In this document: in pieces, positions 1 to 6,743 of the stretch
Numbering within the stretch: position 1 is the first letter of the stretch
Layout of the letters: each line of letters opens with the position of its first letter
Virus record (IMG/VR): IMGVR_UViG_3300048672_001066
Coordinates: 1-28,234 of that record
Source of the DNA: a virus
Reading direction: 5' to 3' (one strand)
DNA: 28,234 nucleotides
Translations under genes and position numbers: made by a program
The notes under the pieces: generated by a model
What the model was told of the DNA's origin: nothing
What the model saw: the letters and a program-made list of their open reading frames with translations, nothing else
Database searches by the model: none

Positions 1-2166
1 GTTCCATTCATCACAAGTGGGGTTGATGGTCTTACGGTTAAGAACACCGCAAGTGGGGCTGCAGTTTTAGCAAACCCCCATGCTGGTATTGCAGCTCTGA
101 TGTCGCGTGAAGATACGGGAAATGTTTCTGGGTTCTCGTATGGTTCGTATACTTATCTGAAACGGGTTGCAGCGGCGGCAAGAGTTGATACGGGTCCGCT
201 CGTTGGATCTTATAATTCGATTGAGTTAGATGTTGCGAATAATAATTACACGAATGGTGCGGCGTATACGATTTACGCAACCGGCCTTGTTCATACTGGA
301 GCTGGAACGGTCACCATTCCTCTTGTAGGAAATGCCTTACTTGAAGACAATTCGGTCGCTGTTACGGGGAAGAAATTCACTTTATTTGTCGGAACCCAAA
401 CAGGTGGTTCTGTTGCGAATGTTTCTTTAACTGACAATACTCTGTGGACTTCGGACTGGACTTTGAATTTCACAAATACGAACCCGTCATTATTATCGGG
501 CCCGCTTCAGATGCCAGCGGGAAGCTTAGCGGTTCCTTCGATTTCTTGGAGTGATGATTCTGGGGCTACTGGGTTTTATCGAAATGCTGCAAATAACATT
601 TCGATGGTATTTGCCGGGGCTCGGAGATTCACATTCACGTCAACGGCAGTAACTCCAGGGATTATTGATAACACGGTAAGCATTGGCTCATCGGGTACTC
701 GGTTTAAAGATATTTACGGCTACAATATTTATTCGAAGGCTCTGCTTCAATTTGCCGATGGTAGTGCTGCGGCTCCTTCACTTGCATTTGCAACGGCTCC
801 GACCACAGGTATTTACTATGTGGGCGCTGGTGTACTCGGATTTTCAATGCTCGGTGTTTACTCGGGTAAGATCGGAGTAGCGGGAGCATGGGAGATTGGC
901 CAGACCGCAAGTAATGCGGTTCATGTTGTAAATGGGCAACTCGATATTAAACCGCTTGGATCAAGCGTTCTGACTATCAGTGATTCTAATATAATAGCCA
1001 CAGTCCCAATATTTATTGCTAACGGTACTGCAGCAGCTCCTAGTTTAGGATTTGCATCAGCGGGTAATACAAACACTGGAATATTTTTAAAAGGAGCCGA
1101 TAGTTTAGGCTTTTCCGCTAATGGCGCTGAAATAGGTTCTTATTCATCGGCTGGACTTTTTACATTTGGTGCGTCCGCAGGAACACAGACTCACGTATTT
1201 AATGGTGGGTTTACAACTACGGGAATAGTTGGAATCGGTGGCGCAACGAACACCACATATATTTTAAATGTTGGGACGGCCAATCCACTCACAGGATCAG
1301 TTCAAGGAGCGATCCAAATACTTACCACCGGAACGTCTGCCGCTACTGGTGGAGTTTATGGATTAGTCTCAGGAGTTACGACAGCAAACGCAGCGTTCAC
1401 ATGTAGTTTCGTTTGCGGAGTTTACTCATATCATGTTGCTAAGGGCGCTGCGAGCACGATCACCAGAAAGGCATCATATGGAGGAACGATCCCAACAGAC
1501 GGGGGAACTGGAAACGTTTTCCTCACGGACAACACTGCGTACTCTGGAAGCTTTGGGATTCACCTCGCCACAACAAATCCGAGCGTTCTAACGGGGACGC
1601 TCGGTGTTGGTGGAGTAAACAGTACTGCCGCGATATTAAATGTTGGTGAGACAAATGTTTTAGCGGGGACAACACAGATTGGGGTTCGAATTCCAATCGT
1701 TGCGACCTCTGCGGCAACCGCCGGAGTATACGGAGTTAGTTCATCTGCGAACGTTGCCAATGCATCATTTACAGTTCCAGAGCTTGCGCAATATTTATCA
1801 AATGCTCCAACAAAAGGAGCCTCGGCAACGATCACAAGAAACACGGGTTATCGTTATGTGATTAGTACGCAGGGAACTAACAACTGCGGGTTTAGTGACA
1901 ACGCAAGCTACACTGGAAATTTCTTCATTCACCAAGCGGGTACGGCAATAAGTCAATTTGCATCACTTGTTGGATTCAAACAGGCAACTGATAACGTTAC
2001 AGATGCGGGGCCCACACAAGCTGAAATAGTTACTGCCCTAGGAGCTGCTAATCAATTAACCGCCGGCGTTGGATTTATTAAAGATGCGAATGCTGACACC
2101 AACTTTTTCCTCTGCGTTACGAACGGGACAAGTTGGTATTATTTAAAAATGACTAAAGGCGCTTAA
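1..2166 (+). CDS. Tail fibre / receptor-binding type structural protein, 5' end missing
   Basis: The frame is open from the first base of the window, so the gene begins upstream; at least 721 residues are present. An internal ATG at 100 is not needed as a start. The protein is rich in Gly, Ala, Ser and Thr and built from repeats, with no membrane segment. One repeat type has the pattern G-x-A-x-P-S-(I/L)-x-F/W ... T-G-(I/F)-(Y/F) and occurs three times in the middle. A longer type, starting near I-L-N-V-G, occurs twice in the C-terminal half. Repeats of this kind are typical of phage tail fibres and spikes, which bind the host surface. The next gene overlaps by one base (TAATG), so the two are translated together. 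Recognition rests on composition and repeats; no enzymatic domain is visible. Confidence 0.7.
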   Translation, partial: VPFITSGVDGLTVKNTASGAAVLANPHAGIAALMSREDTGNVSGFSYGSYTYLKRVAAAARVDTGPLVGSYNSIELDVANNNYTNGAAYTIYATGLVHTGAGTVTIPLVGNALLEDNSVAVTGKKFTLFVGTQTGGSVANVSLTDNTLWTSDWTLNFTNTNPSLLSGPLQMPAGSLAVPSISWSDDSGATGFYRNAANNISMVFAGARRFTFTSTAVTPGIIDNTVSIGSSGTRFKDIYGYNIYSKALLQFADGSAAAPSLAFATAPTTGIYYVGAGVLGFSMLGVYSGKIGVAGAWEIGQTASNAVHVVNGQLDIKPLGSSVLTISDSNIIATVPIFIANGTAAAPSLGFASAGNTNTGIFLKGADSLGFSANGAEIGSYSSAGLFTFGASAGTQTHVFNGGFTTTGIVGIGGATNTTYILNVGTANPLTGSVQGAIQILTTGTSAATGGVYGLVSGVTTANAAFTCSFVCGVYSYHVAKGAASTITRKASYGGTIPTDGGTGNVFLTDNTAYSGSFGIHLATTNPSVLTGTLGVGGVNSTAAILNVGETNVLAGTTQIGVRIPIVATSAATAGVYGVSSSANVANASFTVPELAQYLSNAPTKGASATITRNTGYRYVISTQGTNNCGFSDNASYTGNFFIHQAGTAISQFASLVGFKQATDNVTDAGPTQAEIVTALGAANQLTAGVGFIKDANADTNFFLCVTNGTSWYYLKMTKGA
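511..1140 (+). repeat. Three imperfect copies of a fibre module
   Basis: Within the tail fibre gene, three segments beginning near 511, 754 and 1018 encode a related module: A-G-S-L-A-V-P-S-I-S-W, A-D-G-S-A-A-A-P-S-L-A-F and A-N-G-T-A-A-A-P-S-L-G-F. Each is followed 8-12 residues later by T-G-(F/I)-(Y/F) and then a stretch ending in G-F/F-A-G. The spacing is about 245-265 bases. The copies differ clearly in DNA sequence, so these are old protein-level repeats rather than recent duplications. Confidence 0.6.
1231..1975 (+). repeat. Two copies of a ~370-base fibre module
   Basis: Two long segments, starting near 1231 (G-I-G-G-A-T-N-T) and near 1603 (G-V-G-G-V-N-S-T), share the series I-L-N-V-G, then S-A-A-T-(G/A)-G-V-Y-G, then K-G-A-(A/S)-(S/A)-T-I-T-R, then D-N-(T/A)-(A/S)-Y-(S/T)-G. 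The period is about 372 bases. They form the C-terminal half of the fibre and probably arose by internal duplication. Confidence 0.55.
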
Positions 2167-2726
2167 TGAGATTCCAAGGATCAAATAGATTAAAGAATGT
2201 CATCGAAGGCGATGTCTGGGATGACATGCAGGTCAATGGATTTGGAATGCGCGGGGGCGCTTCGGCTCCTGATTTCAAAGCCTTTGGCCCATCAGGTAAT
2301 TTATATTGTTTTTCCTACGCGGGGTCAGGACCCGCTCAATATGCTTATTTTAGCATTCAAATGAGCCATGCTTACAAAGAAGGCTCGGCTATTTATCCGC
2401 ACATTCATTGGGCTCCTGGCAATGCGAATGCTGGCAATGTGAAATGGTTCTTTGAATATTCATGGGCCAGTGTAAACGGAACTTTTGGGGCTCCTCAAAT
2501 TCTTCCGGTTATCGACGCCGCTGATGGGGTTGCCTGGAAACATCAAATTGCGAGTTTTGATACGATTTCGGGGGTGGGTCAAACGATCTCATCTATTTTA
2601 ATTTGTAGATTAAGCAGGAACTCAGGTGACGGGGATGATAGCTATGCGGGAGATGCATTTTTATTACAATGTGATCTTCACTATGAAGTAGATTCCGCAG
2701 GGAGCCGACAAGAATTAATTAAATAA
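2166..2726 (+). CDS. Phage virion-type protein of unknown function
   Basis: This 186-residue protein starts at an ATG that shares one base with the fibre stop codon, so it is translationally coupled to it. It has no signal peptide or membrane segment. It contains the phrase I-Y-P-H-I-H-W-A-P near residue 80 and is rich in aromatic and small residues, as in beta-sandwich virion proteins. I recall similar proteins next to tail fibre genes in other phages, but I cannot name the family. Its position suggests a tail or fibre accessory protein. A capsid-related role cannot be excluded. Confidence 0.6.
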   Translation: MRFQGSNRLKNVIEGDVWDDMQVNGFGMRGGASAPDFKAFGPSGNLYCFSYAGSGPAQYAYFSIQMSHAYKEGSAIYPHIHWAPGNANAGNVKWFFEYSWASVNGTFGAPQILPVIDAADGVAWKHQIASFDTISGVGQTISSILICRLSRNSGDGDDSYAGDAFLLQCDLHYEVDSAGSRQELIK

Positions 2727-2780
2727 CTGAGGACGCGTGGGATAATCGTGCTTAGGTTGGTTGGGAAGGAGAACGTAACT

Positions 2781-3083
2781 ATGTTAGTCAATTTAACTCA
2801 ACCGATCACAGGAATGAATAAGAAGCCCATCGAAGATAAAGATGGGGTTTTAACCTTAAAGCACGCCATTTTATTGGCCTTGATTCAGCCGAATCCTGAG
2901 CAGCGCGGCACTCAGCCCGCTGAGGCAATTAAACTAAGAAGATTGTTTGATAAAATCGACGCAGCCGAGAAAGAAGTCGAGCTTCAGGCTGAGGAGATTG
3001 TTAAGCTGAAGGAGATTGCAAGCGCACGATTAAGTGAGCTTATTAGCGGGTCGATTTGCTTATTAATAGACCCCGAGGGGTGA
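2781..3083 (+). CDS. Small conserved phage protein (100 aa)
   Basis: The ATG at 2781 is chosen because AAGGAG lies about ten bases upstream; a GTG at 2748 in the same frame has no such site. The pattern is N-L-T-Q-P-I-T-G-M near the start, D-G-V-L-T-L-K-H-A-I-L-L-A-L after residue 20, then a charged helix (A-E-E-I-V-K-L-K). It closes with a hydrophobic tail, I-S-G-S-I-C-L-L-I. I recall this arrangement in small phage proteins found near fibre and lysis genes, with no firm function. The last 28 bases run into the region before the next gene, whose GTG lies two bases past this stop. Confidence 0.6.
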   Translation: MLVNLTQPITGMNKKPIEDKDGVLTLKHAILLALIQPNPEQRGTQPAEAIKLRRLFDKIDAAEKEVELQAEEIVKLKEIASARLSELISGSICLLIDPEG

Positions 3084-3085
3084 GT

Positions 3086-3319
3086 GTGACAGAGGTCGTT
3101 AGGTTCCGGTTATCTATGTTATCTATCTTTGGTTCGATGATTGTAGGGGTAGCGGCTTTAATCGTGTTTGTTTTTACGACATTTGCGACGAGGGCCGATG
3201 TAGATGATAAGGTGAATGACCTTTCAGGGCATATCTTAGAAGTTCGACAAGATATAAAGGACGTTAGGCTTGAGGTGAACCAGAAGCTTGACGTCCTTAT
3301 CGTACAGCACAAAAGATGA
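3086..3319 (+). CDS. Small membrane protein with coiled coil, holin- or spanin-like
   Basis: The GTG at 3086 is preferred because GAGGGG sits just upstream; a TTG at 3056 would overlap the previous gene. The 77-residue product has one strong membrane segment (about residues 7-30, L-S-M-L-S-I-F-G ... I-V-F-V-F). A charged heptad-like region follows (V-D-D-K-V-N-D-L ... L-D-V-L-I-V), likely a coiled coil. It overlaps the following M15 peptidase gene by an ATGA. A one-segment membrane protein directly before an endolysin is most often a holin or an inner-membrane spanin. Which of the two cannot be decided here. Confidence 0.6.
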   Translation: MTEVVRFRLSMLSIFGSMIVGVAALIVFVFTTFATRADVDDKVNDLSGHILEVRQDIKDVRLEVNQKLDVLIVQHKR

Positions 3320-3741
3320 GCGACATTTGGGGAAATTTAAAGCATTTCTCCAAAGATGAGGCATGGGGCGATCCTGAGCGGATGAACCATAGTCTTTTGC
3401 TTCAGCTTGATTATTTCAGAGAAGCTTCGGGTGTTCCGTTTGTAGTGACGAATGGATTTGATACCTCGGGGCATGTCACAAATTCCTATCATTATAGTGG
3501 GCGCGCCGTAGATGGCCGGTTTGTTGAAAAGAGCGGCAAGGTTTTAAGTCTTCGCGAGCATATTATCTTGGCTCTTAAATCTCCGTTTGGGGGGATTGGC
3601 ATTTACACCTGGAGTGCCAGGGGGCCTTTTGTTCATTTCGATAATCGCAACATCTTAGGGGAAAGAAAGATCTGGGTTTGTGAGAAGCAGGGCTCCTATA
3701 CCCCATTTACGTCTGAATTCCTGAGCCTTCATTTTAGCTAA
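3316..3741 (+). CDS. Endolysin, M15-family peptidase
   Basis: This 141-residue protein matches the zinc D-Ala-D-Ala carboxypeptidase/L-Ala-D-Glu peptidase group (peptidase M15, short phage type). The zinc-site signature is visible: S57-x-H59-x-x-G62-x-A64-x-D66, followed by G93-I-G-I-Y and F105-V-H107-x-D109. These supply the expected His, Asp, His ligands. There is no signal peptide, so release to the cell wall would need a holin, consistent with the membrane protein immediately upstream. Its role would be cutting peptidoglycan cross-bridges at lysis. Length is normal for phage M15_3-like endolysins. M15 enzymes can also be virion-associated, but the neighbourhood favours lysis. Confidence 0.85.
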   Translation: MSDIWGNLKHFSKDEAWGDPERMNHSLLLQLDYFREASGVPFVVTNGFDTSGHVTNSYHYSGRAVDGRFVEKSGKVLSLREHIILALKSPFGGIGIYTWSARGPFVHFDNRNILGERKIWVCEKQGSYTPFTSEFLSLHFS

Positions 3742-3824
3742 CTGCGTAGAATCATACGCCTTTTGCTGGGGATCTTTCATTAATTATTAATATAGTGTAT
3801 ATTGGATTTATGGAAGGAGGCTCT

Positions 3825-4037
3825 ATGATCGGAGCTTTAATACTAGGGCTTGTAATCGGGACGGCAATCGGAGTGTGGATGATGACAAGCATTTATAAAT
3901 ATCGGATTCAAGCGGTTGATCTTTATCTCAAGTGCTGTGAGGAGAAGCTTGACCCTGATATTCAGGCCCACTATCTCGCCCATCGAATGGTGACTGAGGC
4001 AAGAAAGATTTTCGTAGAACAGTTTGGTGATTTATGA
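3825..4037 (+). CDS. Small single-pass membrane protein
   Basis: The ATG at 3825 follows GGAAGGAGG by four bases, so it is preferred over the upstream GTG at 3795. The 70-residue product has one membrane segment at the N terminus (about residues 2-22, rich in I, L, G and A). A mostly helical soluble part carries two adjacent cysteines (K-C-C-E-E). The N-in topology with a helical tail, next to an endolysin and a downstream lipoprotein gene, resembles an inner-membrane spanin. This is an inference from layout only. The last bases overlap the following 31-codon gene. Confidence 0.55.
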   Translation: MIGALILGLVIGTAIGVWMMTSIYKYRIQAVDLYLKCCEEKLDPDIQAHYLAHRMVTEARKIFVEQFGDL

Positions 4038-4129
4038 TGTTACTTTCACTTCTATTCATAATCGCCATTTTCGTAATCTTAGTTACTATCGGGGCCGTCG
4101 TCGGACTGCTCTCAGGAGGACTATCATGA
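4034..4129 (+). CDS. 31-residue membrane peptide
   Basis: This tiny frame starts at ATG 4034 inside the end of the previous gene, and its TGA overlaps the ATG of the next gene (ATGA). Almost the whole product is hydrophobic (S-L-L-F-I-I-A-I-F-V-I-L-V, then G-A-V-V-G-L-L), forming one membrane segment. The overlaps at both ends support real, coupled translation. Its length matches the shortest holin-like or lysis-regulating peptides, but no family is recognised. The AGGAGGA that serves the next gene lies within its last codons. Confidence 0.5.
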   Translation: MMLLSLLFIIAIFVILVTIGAVVGLLSGGLS

Positions 4130-4479
4130 AAGCGTATACCCTATTATTAACCAGCTTTATTATAGCGTTTAGCCTAACTGCTTGCGGAGATGATTCATCC
4201 CCGGAGCCCGTAAGTGCGCCGACCGCTAATACCGAAGAACAAACCAAGACCGTGGAAGCTAAAATCAGTGAGATGTATTTCGTTTGCAAGGGCTTGATTG
4301 AAAACTCAGGCTTCACCGATCTTAACCAAGAGCAGATTGATGCCAAGTGGGCCCTGATCGTCGAAGAGGTTAGGTTCGATCTAGCCGATTGCCTCACCAG
4401 CGTTTATCGCTACTCCACAGAATGCGATGTTTATGCTATCGGTCGATTGAACAGCTATGTTAATAACAAATGTGTTTAG
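4126..4479 (+). CDS. Phage lipoprotein, possible outer-membrane spanin
   Basis: The ATG at 4126 follows AGGAGGA with ideal spacing, so the longer frame starting at 4024 is rejected. The first 20 residues form a lipoprotein signal: basic start (M-K), hydrophobic core and the lipobox L-T-A-C with Cys20 as the lipidation site. The mature part is about 97 residues and begins with an acidic, Pro/Ser-rich linker (G-D-D-S-S-P-E-P). Several more cysteines follow, which could form disulfides in the periplasm. Lying after an endolysin and short membrane proteins, it may be the outer-membrane partner of a spanin pair. It could instead be a superinfection-exclusion lipoprotein. Confidence 0.65.
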   Translation: MKAYTLLLTSFIIAFSLTACGDDSSPEPVSAPTANTEEQTKTVEAKISEMYFVCKGLIENSGFTDLNQEQIDAKWALIVEEVRFDLADCLTSVYRYSTECDVYAIGRLNSYVNNKCV

Positions 4480-4488
4480 GAGGGATTT

Positions 4489-4656
4489 ATGGAAGCGAAA
4501 CTTGGAAGACCGTGTAAATACGAGAAACGAACTCAGGTAGTCTCACTGGCTTTAAGCCCCCGGGCGTATGCCATTATTTCCTCTTTAAAGGCGGGTCAAA
4601 AGAGTGAAAAAGTGTCTGCTTTGATCGAGAAATACCTGAAAAATGGCAAAAAGTGA
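4489..4656 (+). CDS. Small ribbon-helix-helix-like protein (55 aa)
   Basis: The gene starts at ATG 4489 behind AGGAGG. The basic N terminus (L-G-R-P-C-K-Y-E-K-R) is followed by a short beta-like stretch (T-Q-V-V-S-L-A-L) and two predicted helices (S-P-R-A-Y-A-I-I-S-S-L and K-V-S-A-L-I-E-K-Y-L). That order is typical of ribbon-helix-helix DNA-binding proteins such as small phage repressors. The 3' end overlaps the next gene by 14 bases. The assignment is by pattern only; it would most likely act as a small transcription regulator. Confidence 0.55.
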   Translation: MEAKLGRPCKYEKRTQVVSLALSPRAYAIISSLKAGQKSEKVSALIEKYLKNGKK

Positions 4657-4873
4657 GAGACCGCCCCCGTGCATCGTTTGCGGCAATCCTGAATCATGCT
4701 GGCATCATATTAGGTCGCGCGGCGCAGGGGGATCTGAGGATCCATCGAATCTTTTGAATCTCTGTAAAGCCCATCATTTGGGAATTCACATGATGGGGGT
4801 AAAATCATTCACGGCAAAGTATGGGCTTTCGATTGATACCACTCTGATCTATCCGAAACGAACCGATGTTTGA
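4643..4873 (+). CDS. Small HNH-type protein
   Basis: The 76-residue product carries a compact HNH-like core. A zinc pair C-I-V-C (residues 10-13) and W-H-H (20-22) lead into R-G-A-G-G, N-L-L-N-L-C (38-43) and H-H-L-G-I-H (45-50). The arrangement of His, Asn and His fits the HNH nuclease fold, with Cys residues holding a structural zinc. Such small proteins are frequent in phages and may act as nicking enzymes in recombination or packaging. Family membership is fairly clear, but nuclease activity is not proven. It overlaps the preceding gene by 14 bases. Confidence 0.7.
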   Translation: MAKSERPPPCIVCGNPESCWHHIRSRGAGGSEDPSNLLNLCKAHHLGIHMMGVKSFTAKYGLSIDTTLIYPKRTDV

Positions 4874-4934
4874 CGCAACGAGTCTGTTGATTTTCATAGT
4901 ATGGGAAATGAAATTAAGCGCACACTAAGTGCAG

Positions 4935-5612
4935 ATGGCAACCGTACTTGTATGGCCCGATTGTCACATCCCATTTCAACATCCTAAAGCACTAGAATTT
5001 CTGTTGCGCGCCTACGAAAAATATAAATGCGACAAGGTAATAAACTTAGGAGATTTATTTGATTTTAGTTCGTACTCGTTAAAGTGGAGCCCAGATCCTA
5101 ATGGATATTCGCCTGGGGATGAGTACGAGCTGCTGATGGAAGAACTTCAGCCGTTCTTCAAACACTTTAAAGATGTCGAACTAATAATCGGGAACCATGA
5201 TGGTCGCCCTTGGAAGAAAGTGTTTAACGCCCAGCTTCCGAATCAACTCGTAAAGAGCATGGCTGAATTTATTCATGCTCCAAAAGGTTGGGCGTTTCAT
5301 CAGACTGGTTTTGAATTTCAAGATGTTTGGTATTTTCACGGCGAGGGATTGAGTCAGTCGAACTGGCGACTCGCTCATGAGAAATATAAACAGAGTACCG
5401 TTCATGGCCATTTACACAACTCAGCCGGCTGCATTTTCCACAAGGATCGCAAGAAAAGATATTTTGTTTTAAATGCCGGGTCATTAATAAATGAGAAGAA
5501 TTATTGCTTTCGATACGCGCAGCACAATTTCAATAAGGCGGTTTTAGGGTGTGGGGTTGTGTTCGATTCTCAAAGCGCGATTTTTGAGCCAATGCCAAAT
5601 AAATGGATTTAA
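4935..5612 (+). CDS. Calcineurin-like metallophosphoesterase
   Basis: All five signature blocks of the family are present: P-D9-x-H11, G39-D40-x-x-D43, G86-N87-H88-D89, F-H135-G and G-H159-x-H161. These form a two-metal centre that hydrolyses phosphomonoesters or phosphodiesters. The 225-residue length suits a soluble single-domain enzyme. Phage members may act on nucleic acids, proteins or small nucleotides; the substrate cannot be read from the sequence. ATG 4935 is preferred to a GTG at 4929 because the beta strand leading to D9 starts immediately after it; no strong ribosome site is visible for either. It is the last + gene before a convergent leftward operon 60 bases away. Confidence 0.85.
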   Translation: MATVLVWPDCHIPFQHPKALEFLLRAYEKYKCDKVINLGDLFDFSSYSLKWSPDPNGYSPGDEYELLMEELQPFFKHFKDVELIIGNHDGRPWKKVFNAQLPNQLVKSMAEFIHAPKGWAFHQTGFEFQDVWYFHGEGLSQSNWRLAHEKYKQSTVHGHLHNSAGCIFHKDRKKRYFVLNAGSLINEKNYCFRYAQHNFNKAVLGCGVVFDSQSAIFEPMPNKWI

Positions 5613-5672
5613 ACCGCTTCGATATGGTGGTGGTCGTTAATGCCGCATGCGACAGAATTTACCCTATTTATG

Positions 5673-5870
5673 CTATTTTAAACGGTATTTCTGATAGCAG
5701 ATCAGGATCATTCTATCTTGATAGCTCCGATCATCTGCGACCTTGGTCTTATTGAGCACACAAGAGACAACATAGTCCTGGCATTGAATCTTTTCGAAAG
5801 TGCCCACTTGAAACGAACTCGAGCATAAACTTGCAATCGCAACGGCAATAGATTGTAGCATCTCGGGCAT
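5673..5870 (-). CDS. Small cysteine-containing protein with signal-like N terminus
   Basis: The 65-residue product starts at an ATG preceded by AGGA about five bases upstream on the minus strand. The N terminus is hydrophobic (M-L-Q-S-I-A-V-A-I-A-S-L) and could be an export signal. The rest has C-Q-D-Y-V-V-S-C, a spacing suggestive of a disulfide. No family is recognised. It is the last gene of the leftward run and converges with the metallophosphoesterase gene. A 77-base gap separates it from the upstream gene, so it may be expressed separately. Confidence 0.45.
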   Translation of the reverse strand: MPEMLQSIAVAIASLCSSSFQVGTFEKIQCQDYVVSCVLNKTKVADDRSYQDRMILICYQKYRLK

Positions 5871-5947
5871 TGTATTCCTGACTTAGTTTTTATGCAAAAA
5901 AGCGCAAAAACCACATGCGAAATTGTATACCATAGGTAGTCGATTGT

Positions 5948-6112
5948 TCACTTAGGGTAGACATCTTTATTCCTCCTCTGTGCTTCCAGGAATTTCTTCA
6001 AGCGATCGAGTCTTTCTTTATGCAAAATCTTCATACGAATGATAAACGCGCATTCAGGTTTCGGCGGTAGTGGAGTTTGCAAGGCTCCTAAAATGAGTAG
6101 TGTGGTTAGCAT
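5948..6112 (-). CDS. Small protein with hydrophobic N terminus (54 aa)
   Basis: The ATG at 6112 lies four bases before the stop of the upstream gene (overlap ATGCTAA), which supports coupled translation; a longer frame starting at 6142 is less likely. The first 12-15 residues are hydrophobic (M-L-T-T-L-L-I-L-G-A-L), followed by a Pro-rich turn. A basic helical tail follows (H-K-E-R-L-D-R-L-K-K-F-L). It may be a small exported or membrane-anchored protein. No family is recognised. Confidence 0.45.
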   Translation of the reverse strand: MLTTLLILGALQTPLPPKPECAFIIRMKILHKERLDRLKKFLEAQRRNKDVYPK

Positions 6113-6438
6113 TCCTTCAACGCCTCTCGGGCTTCTGCACACGCCACACCAAAATCATGTCCTCCTGATTCTTCCCAACTTGCATCAAGTGAAAGAAGCA
6201 TTGATCTTAAGGCTTCCCGCAGTCGCTTGTTTTCTGTTTTAAGCTCCGCCCTATCTACAGCCATGTTCGCAATTGTTTTCACGGCAATCTCGTTTTCTTC
6301 CCTCGCCTCTCGAAGTTCGGAAAGCAACATGAGGATGCGCCGAGAGTTAGGGTCATCAAACCCTGACTTAGAAAACATAGCGATGTCATCTCTTGCCAAT
6401 TTCTCAATCTCCGCAAGCTGCTCGTCAGTGAGTGTCAT
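6106..6438 (-). CDS. Coiled-coil phage protein of unknown function
   Basis: The 110-residue product is strongly helical and charged. It contains a heptad-like stretch from about residue 35 to 80 (L-L-S-E-L-R-E-A-R-E-E-N-E ... L-K-T-E-N-K-R-L-R-E-A-L) that predicts a coiled coil. It begins with an acidic helix (T-L-T-D-E-Q-L-A-E-I-E-K-L-A). Proteins of this shape are common in phage early regions, often encoded beside recombination genes, but have no fixed role. It overlaps its neighbours on both sides (14 and 7 bases), so it belongs to the leftward operon. Confidence 0.6.
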   Translation of the reverse strand: MTLTDEQLAEIEKLARDDIAMFSKSGFDDPNSRRILMLLSELREAREENEIAVKTIANMAVDRAELKTENKRLREALRSMLLSLDASWEESGGHDFGVACAEAREALKEC

Positions 6439-6607
6439 ATTTTAAACTCCAAAGTGTTTCTCTTGCATCTCTAAATATGTCGGCTCTATTCATTTGTACG
6501 TACTCCCGCTTGGCTCCATCAAACTCGGAGAGTACAGAGCGTAAGCATTCAACCTCCTCACGTAGGAGGTAAACCAAGGTCATCAACAATTTCTCTCGCT
6601 CACTCAT
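6425..6607 (-). CDS. Small helical protein (60 aa)
   Basis: The ATG at 6607 is preceded by AAGGAG at good distance. The stop of an upstream small frame overlaps it as ATGA, and the 3' end overlaps the next gene by 14 bases. The product is helical (L-L-M-T-L-V-Y-L-L-R-E-E-V-E-C-L) and charged, without known motifs. Operon position and ribosome site support a real gene; the function is unknown. Confidence 0.55.
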   Translation of the reverse strand: MSEREKLLMTLVYLLREEVECLRSVLSEFDGAKREYVQMNRADIFRDARETLWSLKYDTH

Positions 6608-6743
6608 TTTGTCAGCTCCTTCTTAAAAGCCTTCACAAAACACTCGGGGCAAACAGTTATCTTTAATAGATTTCCATTTCGATCTTTCATGGCGTCGCCA
6701 TGCAGTACTTATAATAACGCTTTAGACCCTCAGGCGTTTCCAT
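6604..6743 (-). pseudogene. Tiny zinc-ribbon-like gene with interrupted frame
   Basis: An 18-codon frame (6743-6687) begins at an ATG that overlaps the stop of the FN3 gene (TGATG). It ends with K-Y-C-M-A-T-P. A second, 28-codon frame (6690-6604) contains V-C-P-E-C-F and ends overlapping the next ATG (ATGA). The span is one base short of a whole number of codons. Restoring one base near 6693-6697, at a short run of G, would join them into a 46-residue protein with Cys14 and a C-P-x-C knuckle, as in zinc ribbons. It is therefore either one gene with a one-base loss (real or a sequencing error) or two coupled micro-genes. Confidence 0.45.

Noticed and set aside
1560-1844. A 94-codon minus-strand frame in the tail fibre gene.
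   Set aside because: It mirrors the repeat-rich fibre coding sequence and has no supporting signals.
4866-4928. A 20-codon hydrophobic frame between the HNH protein and the metallophosphoesterase, and another starting at 4902.
   Set aside because: Both are very short, lack ribosome sites, and the second overlaps the clear start of the phosphoesterase in another frame.
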